Shown: one piece after another, positions 37,401 through 48,421 of the stretch
Position numbering within the stretch: position 1 is the first letter of the stretch
Layout of the letters: each line of letters begins with the position of its first letter
From: Enoplosus armatus
Taxonomy: Eukaryota > Chordata > Actinopteri > Centrarchiformes > Enoplosidae
DNA length: 64,000 nucleotides
Assembly (NCBI RefSeq): GCF_043641665.1
Contig: NC_092197.1
Location: forward strand, 13,212,148 to 13,276,147
Direction: 5' to 3'
Position numbers and translations under genes: made by a program
The notes under the pieces: generated by a model
Told to the model about the DNA's origin: nothing
The model's database searches: none
Seen by the model: the letters and a program-made list of their open reading frames with translations, nothing else

Positions 37401-38264
37401 AAGTCGGTTGTGGATTTTAAATTTACATCGACTTTGACAGTTTTGAAGAAAATTATGACATCATCTTCAGGAACAAGGCCCATACAGTAGGTCATTAATG
37501 ACTGAGCAGCAGAAGCACTAAAACAACATGCGGATGTTTAGTTTGGCTCAGTCAGTGCTTTCACCCTTACACTGGACTTCTCTGGTTCTACTTAAGTCTA
37601 CGTTTTTTTTATATCCTTAGACACATAAGTGGACTAAATCATGTGTAGTTTTGTTTTTAAAGTGTCCCATTTATTTTCATGAGATAGAGTACTAAAGAGG
37701 GAGAATTAAGAGATGCAACCGATCAGAGCTATAATTGAATTTGCTGTAGGTTTTGGACGGGTTTGAACCAAGGACAGATGACTGCAGGATTGTGTGGGCT
37801 TGTATGCAGACACATTTAACCAAACATATCTTAGGTTTGGCTACTGACTTTCTCTCCTATGCTATTATATTAAGAGTGTCCTTATCCTGCAGGGAGTTTG
37901 GATCAAAATGGCAACATATAGTTGCAAGTAACATCATACTAAATTGCTTCCAGGCGAAAACATTCATTTTTGAAACTATTTTTCCATGGCCCATCCAGTG
38001 GTAAAGAATCTCGGTGCCTGCTAGGATGAATATTATATTAACATTAAGAGACTCTCTTATAGGTCTCAACACCACAAGTTGGCTGGGTTACATAAATTAT
38101 GAAAGTTTCACTTAAAAAAACAACATTAACGGCTGCTGTCGAGTAATCTAATTGTGGTTAAGATCTCTTTACATAAAACACTCAGTGCTTCTCGGCTGCA
38201 TTCTTGTCTCGTTGCCTTCTAACATTTTTAGCCATGCTAGCAACGGGCTTTACGGATCCCAGCG

Positions 38265-38765
38265 TCGGTTGGACGGTAGGTCACTTTGGTCCAGACTGAA
38301 ATATCTCAACATCGATTTGATGGATTGCCATAAAATGTTGTACAGACATTCATGGTCCAAGAGGATGAATCCTACTGGTCAACCCCTTAGCTTTTCCTCT
38401 AGAGCTGCCAAGGTTGACATTTTTGTTTTTAAATGAAATGTCTCCACAACAATTGGATGGATTGCAGCTAAATTTAGTACAGACATTGATAGTGCCCAAA
38501 CAATGTTTTGTAATGACTATTTTGTACTCTAAATTGTCATCTAGCACCATCATCATGTCCAATACTTTGGTTTACAACCAAATACCTGCAAAACTAATGA
38601 CATTCCCATCATCCTCAGCTCTACTTTGTGGTTTGTGCTAATTAGTAAATGTGAACATCAGCATGTTTGCAGTTTCATTGTGATTATGTTAGCATGTGGA
38701 CGTTGAAAGCACCCCTGTACATAAACATAGCCTCACAGAGCTGCTGACGTGGCTGTAAACTACAG
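38265..38765 (+). repeat. Dispersed repeat family R1, copy C (longest)
   Basis: It starts near GTCGGTTGGACGG and GGTCCAGACTGAAATATCTC, has two TGGATTGC units about 137 bp apart, then CCAATACTTTGGTTTACAAC, CAAATACCTGCAAAACTAAT, CATCAGCATGTTTGCAG, and ends CCTCACAGAGCTGCTGACGT. It serves as the reference copy for the deletion in copy A and the truncation in copy B. Confidence 0.88.
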
Positions 38766-40534
38766 GTCAACTGCTTTTCTTAAAATGGATAAAAAAATCA
38801 TAAACAAAATGTACAAAATTATAGTATGTCTAACTGAATGCTATGGAAATTTTAATTTATCTTACCACAAATACTTAAAGAATGATACAGGCTGACTCTA
38901 TTAAAGCGCTACCTCATGTAATTATTCTCAACTAGCTTGACTGTATTTAACCATATTGTCTCTGTTGTGAGACTGTTGCCAACAGTGTCCTGTTCTTTTT
39001 AAACAAATTGCATTTGACTTGTAATAGATGAGGTTTAAGTTTAATACATGGAGGAATTCACTGTCCATCAAAGACATGAAACAGTGTGATTTAACCAGGG
39101 ATAAGAAGAAGTGCTATGCAAGCAGAGCCTGTTTTTCCAGACACTCGATATGTGTGTTAATATAGAACTGGCATTGTTTGCAAAACACCAGGATGACTGT
39201 GTGATCTTTATGCCAGTGGATAACCAATAATTTTCCTGTTATTTGTCTTTGACACGACTGTCACTTTTATGGATGGCTGCGTCTCCTTGACTGTTGAAGA
39301 CACTGAGGTTTGACTTGACTGTTAGCAGCTCGGTGAGCCAAAACAGTGATTTTCCAGTGAAGTCTTTGGCTGATTAGTACTTCCGCCGTCCTAGAAATGT
39401 CAAATCCTGAATACCAGTCTATTATTTAGTTTTGACAATAGTTTGAGTAGCTTAACACTCTTTTTAATAGCTTTCTTTCTGCCTGTGTGTACTGTATTTT
39501 ACGCACGATTGATGTTCCTGAAACCATGGTAGTGTCAAATATCCACACAAGAATAGAAAGCCTAAAAAATTGGCCAGTTGCAGGGTATATTCAAGCCAAA
39601 AGTTTGAGGCTTTATGTCATTGGCAATAAAAGTTACTTCCAGGAAGTGACACACTGCATACTACAGACTTAAGAAAGTACCAGACACCTCATTGTCATCT
39701 TCTTCAATCAAAGGCTTCATTCAGTTCTTAGCAGTAGTGATTATGTGCTGCTGGGCCCAGCTGACTAGCAGGGAACATGTGTACATAAACAGCTAGCAAA
39801 GGCTATATGGGGCAGCATGGCCTCAGTGCTGCCTGTAGCGTTTGTTTATCCAACATGCTGTAATGTTATGAGAACTGCTGCTTGGGCCCTGGTTACAAGT
39901 TGTAATGTAAATATTAATGTGTATGGAAAAGGAACGCTATTTAAGGCTTACCATATGTTCTAATAATTTGAGCCGCTGATTGTGGAGGCTGGATGTCTTT
40001 TTAAGGACGGATGCCGCCGTGGTTCTCATCTGGTGTTCCTCTGACTGAGTACAGGTGTGCAGAAAGGTTTCATTCAAGTTAAATACAATACTGTACAAAA
40101 TACAATACTCCATGTATTTCAAGGGGTCTTTTACATTTAGCACTTATGTTGTCAAATGGAAACAATAATGAAAAAATCAGTGTTCCTCATGCTGATTACA
40201 GGCAAGACTGTAATACATATTGAATGAGTGGCAGGAAGACTAGCGACCACTTTGTGGAAGCTAATGGGGATTCATATAAAGAATAAAGAATTCCACTATA
40301 AGCAAGCGTCATCAATTACAGAAGTAGTATCTTATAACAGCCACATTATTTGAATTTTCTACCTCTGCAAAAAATTCAACTAACAACTTTGCTTTAATAA
40401 ATATGTTTTGTGGGAAACAGATTGCTGCTAGATAACGTTACATTTTAACAGCATAACAAGGAAACATTTGTATTAAATGTACAGCATCCGCAAAATGTTC
40501 GTGCCTTTGTAATGATTTTGTGGTTATGTCATGT

Positions 40535-40785
40535 CAACTTAAAGGACTTGGACAAGGTTAGGAAAAGACCACTGTCTTTCAAGATTTTGACTTTTTCAAT
40601 TTTAACAAAAGCCACAATCTTCCCTAACTTTAACCAAATGTTTTAGGAGCCTTAACCAAACAGCATGTGGGACGCAGGACGTGAACCCCGGATTGTGCAC
40701 CCAGCCGTACAGCCTTACCTCCTCCTCATCCTCCTTCTACTTCTCTGCAGTATGAGAACTTTCCACTTCCTGGATACAGGCAGCA
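40535..40785 (+). repeat. Dispersed repeat R4
   Basis: The run AAGGACTTGGACAAGGTTAG, AACAAAAGCCACAATCTTCC, CTTAACCAAACAGCATGTGG and GACGCAGGACGTGAACCCCG, followed by CTTCTCTGCAGTATG, matches a repeat I recognise from percomorph genomes. The GTGAACCCCGG part superficially resembles a tRNA T-arm, but no tRNA fold is present. Confidence 0.7.
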
Positions 40786-43729
40786 ATTGTGTTTCCTCCA
40801 AAATGTTCGTGGCCAAGCAAAGGAGTAGTATATAAACCTATTTCTTATAAACTTATTTGCTTATTTTGTGTATATAAACTTATTTTGTTTATATACTACT
40901 CCTACTACTACTACAGGGTTGGACTTAGTGGAGCTACAAGAAGGGTTGTGTCTTATTACACAATATATAGTTTCTTAGTCATTTAGGATAGTTAACCAAA
41001 CTTTGACACCTGAACTTTAGACACCGTTACAGTCTGCCTTAAAAGCTGTCCCTTCATAGAAAAGTTCAGTAAAAATATACAAACTGTGTAAGTTTCTATA
41101 ACCATGATATGAGCTAATCTTTGACCCTCTGACTCAGTGGTCCCATGTATGAGCGTAGCTGCATGTAGGGAGTTAGCTGTGAATGAGAGCTTTCAGGTCT
41201 GTCCCTGGTCTTTATCTCTACCATCTCCCCTCTCTCAGTACCGCTGGAAAGACATACAGTCAACATATTGTGCATTGATGTACGTATTTTTGGCCCATTT
41301 CTTAGATTTAAAATGTATGAAATTGGCCTAAATAAATAATCTGTGGAAATATATGTCAGATGTCACAGATGTCACTCCAGAGGTGTGCTTCTTAAACGGT
41401 GGGTTGGGCCCGAACATGGGCTGCAGGCCTGTTTCTAGTAGGAGCCAAAATGAATATGACTACTTTTTCTTATGTAGGGAACCTAAAGCAACACTGAGGT
41501 GACAAATTATGGGCCTTAATGTGGAAAACTGTAATAATCTCCAGATCAAAACAATTAGAATCAATTTGTCAAGTGACACAGTGGAGAGTAAAATTATACT
41601 CAAATTATCAAAGAACAAAAATTACAACTGTTTGGAGCTAGGGTACAAAGAAATGTTTTTATTTGGATTTGCCGTGAGACAACCAATAACCAGAAAAACT
41701 GTGATTCTGTGAGTCAACATGTTTAACAAAGCCATGCAATGAAAACATCTGTGCAAGCAGTGTGGCAGAACCAAACTTAATACAGCGCAGAAGAATGCTA
41801 TCATGTTTATGTGTTAGCTCCACAACATCAGCATTTTTACAGATATCATGTGTGTTTTCTTGTGAAGCAAATATGGAAGTATTAAAGTACAAAAAGTAAA
41901 TATGGAAGTAGTTTTGCTGTGTGCACTGAGTCACTGTGAGAATCGCAAAGCTCTAAAACTGTCCTCTCTGACCCGGGCGCTGATGCTTGCTGTGTCGCAG
42001 TAGAAATGGGTTTTTTTTTACTCACCACCAAGCCTTTTCAACGCTTTCTGTCATTGTATGTGACACTGGAATATAGAATACAAATCATTTGAAATGACGA
42101 AACTCTGCTTACATGGTGTATTAGCTTGAATTCCATTATTGATGATCAGGACACTTCCAGTTTCTTAGCTTTTTCACCCTTTCCATTATATTGTCTGTCC
42201 GACTGTCCTGTCTTTATTTTTTTCTTTTTGACAGAAACCACAGAATAATGTATTGCTTGGTGCCAATAATTAGCAGTATGAGAGAGAAAGAGGCAGTTGT
42301 CACAAATCACCTGGCATATTTAGACCTCAAAGTTCATGTCCGTTGCCAAAGGCTACATCATACATGAGGCCTAATTTTAGGAAAATGCAGACCTTCTAAA
42401 ATATAATTTTCTGTACTTTCTGCCTCTTTCCGGGGCATCAATCATTTTTAATCAAAGATGTCTGAATTTCGTTTTTGTTTGTAATTCCATGACTTTGGCG
42501 TACTGGCAGGCTGCGGGTATGAAACATGTTCTTGTTAAGGTGGACTGCTTTTCATAAAAAATGGTCTTCATGGGATTTACTTGTAGCATGGAATTTGCTT
42601 TAAATTCATCCTTCATCTGTTTTTTTAAGCGTCAAATATAAAAAAAATTCCAAGAAAAGGCCCTTTCAAAAAACTATGTGAAATTGTACAGTTGGCTCCA
42701 TCTTTGATTTGCTATGATATTGCTTAAGGACACTCAGGCTGCTCCAAAATAGAAAGCATAGTTGGAAAAAATCCACTATATAGAAGAATTGTACATTTAT
42801 ATGATCTCATGAAAAGCTTCTTCTCATTTTTAGGTTTGGGATTTGGACTTGTTACGTTAAACAGTGCACAGAAATGTCACTTGAACTTTTTTTCAGATTT
42901 TTTTTTTCTGTTGTGCCAGAGGCTTTTTAAAATATCCCCTTTAGTCTCATGCGTATAATGGCACTGTTTCTTTTTCTTCCAACTCTTCAAATGCTCCCTC
43001 GGTGCCTCAAGAAAACATTGAAGCCTTTGGGGACATGTCAGAATTGATGGTTTACCTCTTATTAGAATTTGCGTGTGTATACGTATTTGTATGTGTGTGT
43101 GTGTCCCTTTGAAGTTTTGAAGTCCGCCCACCCTTCTGTGGCCCTACATTGTGCTGAACAGCTCCATTTGTCCCACCTTAATCCCCTGACGTAAACTCAC
43201 ATAAATCACACTGAGTTGTTTCTAAACGTGGGCAGACTGGAAAACTCTGTCTCTGTCTCGCTCTGGTTTCCAACTCCCATGGAGAGTTTAATAGCTGTTG
43301 GGTATTCATTTAACTGACCACCTGTATTGATAATGATTTCTCAAAGTAAAAGTAAATGCATGTCTCTTTTGCATGGTAACCACTGGTTAGTCTAGATGGT
43401 TTAGAAAGGTAAATGCACCCTCACTCTAATAAACGGTAAAACATAAGTTAGTATTTTTCTATCCAAACGCACCAGAAACTGACCAAACACAAGGTAAAAG
43501 CTCGTACAAAGCTTGTCAGATTATTAAAAGGTCCATCAAGCTTGATTCTTGTGGGACATTGTTCCTCTCAGAGTGGCTAAGCTGATGAAAGTCACTCGCA
43601 TTTACCAAGAAGACTAGTTAATAAAGAAGGTTAATAAATTCTGTGTCACTGGAGCAGATATGTTGCCAAAGCACTTTTCAGTCCTTTTCCATGGCTATTG
43701 CATGCTGAGATGTAGTTTTAACCAACACT

Positions 43730-43950
43730 TATTAATCCTAGTGATGGGGCAGCATCATGGCACCCATAGTGCATCTAGGCCAACCTCTCTCTATCGATGG
43801 CTCTGGGCCAGATTAAAGTGCCGGGGCTCATTGTTTACACAGCTCTGTGGTGCCACGGCTGAGCAGGCCCAAACAATGGGCCCCTGCTCCCCCTTGTCGG
43901 AGTGAGGGGAAGAATGGAGACCTCTTGACATGGCAACCTGAAGCCTCAAT
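43730..43950. promoter_or_regulatory. Candidate enhancer-like block with FOX/SOX-type sites
   Basis: This GC-balanced segment lies about 0.7-0.9 kb upstream of the 44638 exon. It contains CATTGTTTAC at 43829-43838, which fits both SOX (CATTGTT) and forkhead (TGTTTAC) cores. A second SOX-type AACAATGG lies at 43872-43879, and CCAGATTAAAG at about 43809. There is no repeat or coding frame. The factor assignment is by motif only. Confidence 0.35.
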
Positions 43951-43974
43951 GCCCCCACTTCACGTAGCTGAGAG

Positions 43975-44215
43975 GGTCAGAGGGAGAAAGAGAGGAAGAG
44001 GGAGATGAGGGGAAGTTGGAGATAAGGAAGAAGGGGAATGGAGAAATGAAAATGGAATGGGTGAAGAAAGGAGGCAAATATGAGGGGGGGTGGGGGGGGG
44101 TGAGGAATGATCAAGGATAGAGGAAGAGAGATAAAGAGGTGAAGAGAAATGAAACAAAGGATAGTCCATGAAAAGAGAGAAGAGGGACGTGATGAGGAGA
44201 GGCAATAATGAATGG
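43975..44215 (+). repeat. Purine-rich tract
   Basis: GA-rich sequence over about 240 bp with a GGGGGGGTGGGGGGGGTGAGG segment at about 44084-44104. The opposite-strand open frame here is low-complexity Ser/Pro/Leu and is rejected as a gene. Confidence 0.85.
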
Positions 44216-44637
44216 AAATGAATCCTTCAATTTACAGTGGTTCCAACCTCCAATACGTTATCTGACACTGTTGATTGATTTTTGATTTTCACCTTACTGG
44301 TAATAAAAAGCCTTTTAGAAAAGCTTAAACTGGACCACTCTCACGTAATACAGTGACCTCCTGTGCATGTGTGCGTTTCCAACATGACACAAAAACGATA
44401 TTTTCAGTGTGTGCTAGTGTGTGTGTCATTGTTACAGCACAGGATAACCCCTCCTCTCTGTTCTGTAGCCTCCATCACCTTTACTTCTGTATTAAAGTCA
44501 TGCATCAGACTTTTCTTATGATCTTCTGAAACAGTGCAGTTAGAAGGATAGTAAATGTCTTGTTTCAATTTGCCTGCAGTAACTCATCATTAGCATTCAG
44601 AAGTGGAGGTCATCTCTTTTCTTTTCTTTGGTCGCAG

Positions 44638-44728
44638 GTCACTTTCTTGGCAACAATACAGTCATTGATGTGCTTCGTCGCCAGGGATACGAGGTGGAGC
44701 ACACCCCTGCTGGGCAGACCATAAACAG
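44638..44728 (+). CDS. trabd2b: trabd2b internal exon completing the GAGH motif
   Basis: This 91-bp exon encodes residues 108-137 and two bases of codon 138. It starts with the histidine-bearing end of the second GX2H motif (H109), followed by [20 protein letters not shown]. This is the typical TraB/GumN C-terminal pattern of GxxHxxG, a helix, then Gly-Tyr before the last strand. N113 or N114 with T115 forms a third sequon. HTPAGQ at 129-134 is close to 2B as I recall it. The acceptor follows a pyrimidine-rich tract and ends GTCGCAG at 44631-44637; the donor is GTAAAT at 44729. The exon sits alone, with 21 kb of intron upstream and 3 kb downstream. Confidence 0.95.
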
Positions 44729-46834
44729 GTAAATTTACTGCTAAAATGCCCTTAAACACACACACATATCATCTAGCGACACTTTTAACAGCCTGGACAC
44801 TGTGCAAATTTAACGAATATATCATTATTATATGAGCTTCTAATTTTACCGAATTACTGCAATTTATCAAAATTATATGTTTCTTATTTCTATATTTCCG
44901 TTTCATGCAACAATGAACATTCTTTATTGTTCATGAGTTAAACTGCCAAAAATCCTTTAAATACTTCAAATTGCTGATAAATCTTCCACAAAAAGGAAAA
45001 AACTAAAGTTGCACTAATGACAGGAAATGGTCATTTGCTGGTGAAACTGATTTAGGTGCAAATCTGGACATGAGACGAACTTTGAATTTTACACACAACC
45101 ATTCAAACTGATTTATAATGAAGTGTTGGGTAAAGTACCTCAGGGAAACAAAGTTAAAGGAGTAATTTTCTCAGGACCTGAACTGATGTTTTCAGTGCAA
45201 GAGTTTGGTTTGGGACTATTTCATTTTTAGGTAATGATTTTCCATAAAAAGCAAAATAAATGTCTGAGCGACCAGAGAAGACAGAAATGATTGACAAAGA
45301 AAATAGCAGAGAAAGTGAGAAACACAGAGATGACGGATAGAGAACTGGGAAGAAAATATTATGTTTTGCCATAGTTGTTGCACATTGTGATTTCTTCTGA
45401 AAACACAAGTCTGTAAAACTCGAAGGCCCATATTTTATCACTTAAATGGGTGTAAGGTTTCATGTCCCGGCCACATTATACAGTGCAACCGCTGCCTCAT
45501 GGCCCTGACAGGAATATATGTTTCTCTCAACTTTTTCACTGACTGGATTTCAAATGGGAAATCATTTTCCAAGTAAGCACAACTCCGTAGTTGGTCTGTG
45601 TTCATTTGCAGACCCAAAACAGATGTTCATGTTCTGCTTCAGCCTTTGTGAGAAATTTGTTGTCTGCAAATAATCAAAAACTGCACTCAGTAGTTATCCG
45701 TTGAGTGATTCTCCTTTTTGTGAGTGCTCCGTCTCTCCAGATTTCCCTAAACATGAGTATTTGTTTCATCGCCTCATTCTGAAGTTTGACATAGTTTTAA
45801 TAATTTACCTGCACTATTGACACAGGAGAATTAACCTTTTTGTGATGTACTGGCAATGAACCGCTAATCTACTAAAACATAATAGGCTCATTTCGTTGTA
45901 GAAGTTGGTGATCACAGAAAATAAACTAAATAGCCAGAGTGAGAGCTCTGTTGTTATCACAGGGGATAAAAGAACCTTCATTGGCTTTAAACGGTCAGCA
46001 CTCGGTTTATAAACTTAACTGTTACCTACTCTGTCATCATTTGCCTAATACTGTTGACTTACAATAGGTTCCACCAACAGTTAGCTTTACGTTCATTTAC
46101 TATTTGTTGTTACCATTGGTTTGAATTATTAGATTGAATCGTTGTTAGTTTGAAATGGTGAAGCTGTACCCTGTTGTTGATACTATTTAAGGTCACTACT
46201 CAGTAATAGCCATTCAATGTATTGACCTCTCTATACTTATTAGTTGTCATTGTTAGCTGCAGAGCCACTAGCTGCTGTCCTGAACATGTAATATAGTGTG
46301 CAGAGTGGTAAGATAGCTGTAGGGATCTCATATGTGGATTTTTTTGTTTTAGGAGAAAAAAAAAAAGCTCAGCGTTGTCTCTCTATCATTGGGGCCTTTT
46401 ATATTTTTCTGCTGTTTCCACTATGTAGATCGCACAGCAGATAAATCTGACAAAATCCCCACCGGCCACCAATGAAGTGTTGAAAAGGCCAACCTCGGCA
46501 GAGCTCATGCCTCCTGCTGTGAGGCATGTAGTGCAGTCTACCATGGCACTCTGTGCGGGAGGCTATCTCAGTGCAGATCTGTGTTCTTGTGTGCGAGCGT
46601 GAATGAATGAGTGAATCTACTTTCTCACACAAACTCTGTATTCGATGCAGGATTATGAGCCTGAGATGAACCTGGATCTGTATGTCCGTGCATGACTCTA
46701 CTAAACTGTAGAATTACACCAGATCTTTTAAATATACTTGATAAGCAAAGTTGTTCAGGTGTAGGGGTAAGTTTTGCTTTCTTTGTGATCAAGATGGGTT
46801 CGTCCCAGGTCATTGTGTAGGTCTGAAAGGGTAT

Positions 46835-46836
<2 letters not shown>

Positions 46837-46870
<34 letters not shown>
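46837..46870 (+). repeat. (GT)17 microsatellite
   Basis: A pure GT run in a trabd2b intron. Confidence 0.96.
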
Positions 46871-46875
<5 letters not shown>

Positions 46876-47241
46876 GGACTGTCTGCATGCATGGTGATTG
46901 TTAAAGATAGTTACTGACCTCATTAGAGATGGCCAGCAGCTCATCAGAAGCAAGAGTGTTTTCAATCAAGAAGATGAGTTTTGGTTTTGTTCTCGTACTC
47001 CCCATTCTGGTGCTTTAATTCGTTTCTCCAGAAAATCTTGGAGATGTTCTCTATTAGACTGGATATTGGTTCTTGGAAGGTCCACAGCATCCTGTTCTTA
47101 CGTAGCAGGGATTCCTCCCACTCCTCTCCTCCCCTCCCATCCTTTCCCTTTCTTTAATTTTATTCGGCCGTGGTTGCACCTGTCCTTTCCAGGCTGGATT
47201 TGACAGCTTTTCAATATAACATCCGCTTTCACCAGGTCACA

Positions 47242-47527
47242 TTAAAGGAATACCCGTCAGAACATTTATTACTTGAGTATCAAATACTCACTGACTGTAG
47301 ACTTAAGATACTGTACGCTTCAATGGCAGCTACAGTGAGGCTGGATTCACAGCAGTTACAATGGATTCCAAAGGAGAGTCACAGCCATTTGCCAAAACAT
47401 GTCACGTCAATAGAAATCACTGCTGCAGCATAATCCAGTTCTCCACTATTTATCCATTCGTTCAGGATATAATACTCACAGGCAGCTGATATCTAAAAGA
47501 TAGATTTTTGGTGGAGGATTCCTTTAA
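47242..47527. mobile_element. MITE-like element with TTAAAGGAAT inverted ends
   Basis: The left end reads TTAAAGGAAT (47242-47251) and the right end ATTCCTTTAA (47518-47527): perfect 10-bp inverted repeats about 286 bp apart. The inner right part, AAAAGATAGATTTTTGGTGG then AGGATT, matches a short non-autonomous teleost element I recognise (consensus TTAAAGGAATACTTCACC with CCTCCACCAAAAAT). No transposase is present. It lies about 240 bp before the splice acceptor at 47765. Confidence 0.72.
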
Positions 47528-47764
47528 CGGTCAGGTCTCAGGTGGGATGCTGGGATGTCCTGAAATCTGCATCCTGAGGTGGCTTGACTTGTCTCTCCAA
47601 ACCAAACTCAATTATGTATTCCCATAAATTTGGCCCATATCCAGATTTTGCAAACTTTCACACATACGCTGACATTAAAGGTCACGTTTAACTGTTGACA
47701 AAGAATCTCCTTCTACCTCTGTCTTTCAAAAATATCTAAGGTGTCTGTGATGTGCTTCCTCTAG

Positions 47765-48025
47765 GAGACCTGCCTCGCCAGACTCAGAAGACCACCATGA
47801 TGAGTCCCCTCTCCTGGAGCCATTCCTCCATGAGCTCCCCCACAAAGAAGACGATCAGGGGCGTCCCCTGGAGGAGGATCTGTTACCCCACATGCTCCTG
47901 CCACCGGACAGCCTGGAGCTGCTGGAGAAAGCAGAGAGGAAGATGCTGAAGAAAAAGAGGAGGAACAAGCAGAAGAAACAGCGGCACCGGCATTTTAACG
48001 ACCTCTGGGTTCGCATCGAGGAGAG
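47765..48025 (+). CDS. trabd2b: trabd2b internal exon: acidic linker and basic stretch
   Basis: This 261-bp exon encodes the end of codon 138 to residue 224 and two bases of codon 225. It lies after the catalytic fold and is less conserved. It has a Pro/Asp/Glu/His-rich linker (residues 140-180), then a LLPPDSLELLEK segment (about 182-193). A strongly basic stretch follows at about 196-214, with 14 Lys/Arg in 19 positions. The block FNDLWVRIEE ends the exon. The LLPDSL and FNDLWVRIE elements are shared with human TRABD2B as I recall it. The acceptor is TTCCTCTAG and the donor is GTGAGA at 48026. Fish and human linkers differ in sequence, so this exon alone would be a weak family match. A longer open frame overlapping its 5' side is out of phase. 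Confidence 0.93.
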
Positions 48026-48364
48026 GTGAGAGGACAGGGAGGGGGACGAAAAAATGAGGGCGTCTTGTTTCTTATATCTGTCATCAACGACTTGTCTCTT
48101 GTGCTGTGAAAAAGGGATGAGGGGAAATGTAGAAAAGGGTGAGACGAAAGGTCACAGGTGGGGACAAAAGAAAAGAGTATGATGTTAAAAGCTCAGAGAA
48201 GAAAGACGGAGAGGATGTGAGGGGAGAGAGGGGAAATTGAAAATGTGTAATGCAGTCTTTCCGCTTGTCTATAGGATAAAACTGACACTTCCTGGTGTGG
48301 CGCCGCAGGCTCAAACAGCCACCATATCACATCACCATACTCTTCATGCAGTCTGCACACACTT

Positions 48365-48421
<57 letters not shown>

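Larger units (their letters stand above)
23626..44637 (+). other. trabd2b: trabd2b 21-kb intron
   Basis: A GT-AG phase-1 intron that splits the glycine codon inside the catalytic GAGH motif. It holds microsatellites, repeats of families R1, R2, R3 and R4, a GATATC cluster, a purine-rich tract (43975-44215) and candidate regulatory blocks, each listed separately. Stretches not listed are AT-rich and contain no exon or RNA gene that I recognise on either strand. The open frames at 28006, 33779 and 35249 lack any family signature. Confidence 0.88.
44729..47764 (+). other. trabd2b: trabd2b intron (3.0 kb)
   Basis: A GT-AG phase-2 intron. It contains a GT microsatellite (46837-46870) and a MITE-like element (47242-47527). 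No other exon is recognised, and the flanking exons join directly in frame at an arginine codon. Confidence 0.88.

Noticed and set aside
40685..40705. GTGAACCCCGG, resembling a tRNA-derived SINE head
   Set aside because: No A-box at the right distance and no tRNA fold. It is better explained by dispersed repeat R4.
47752..47949. Plus-strand open frame beginning with an ATG before the 47765 exon
   Set aside because: It crosses the splice acceptor and is out of phase with the trabd2b frame.
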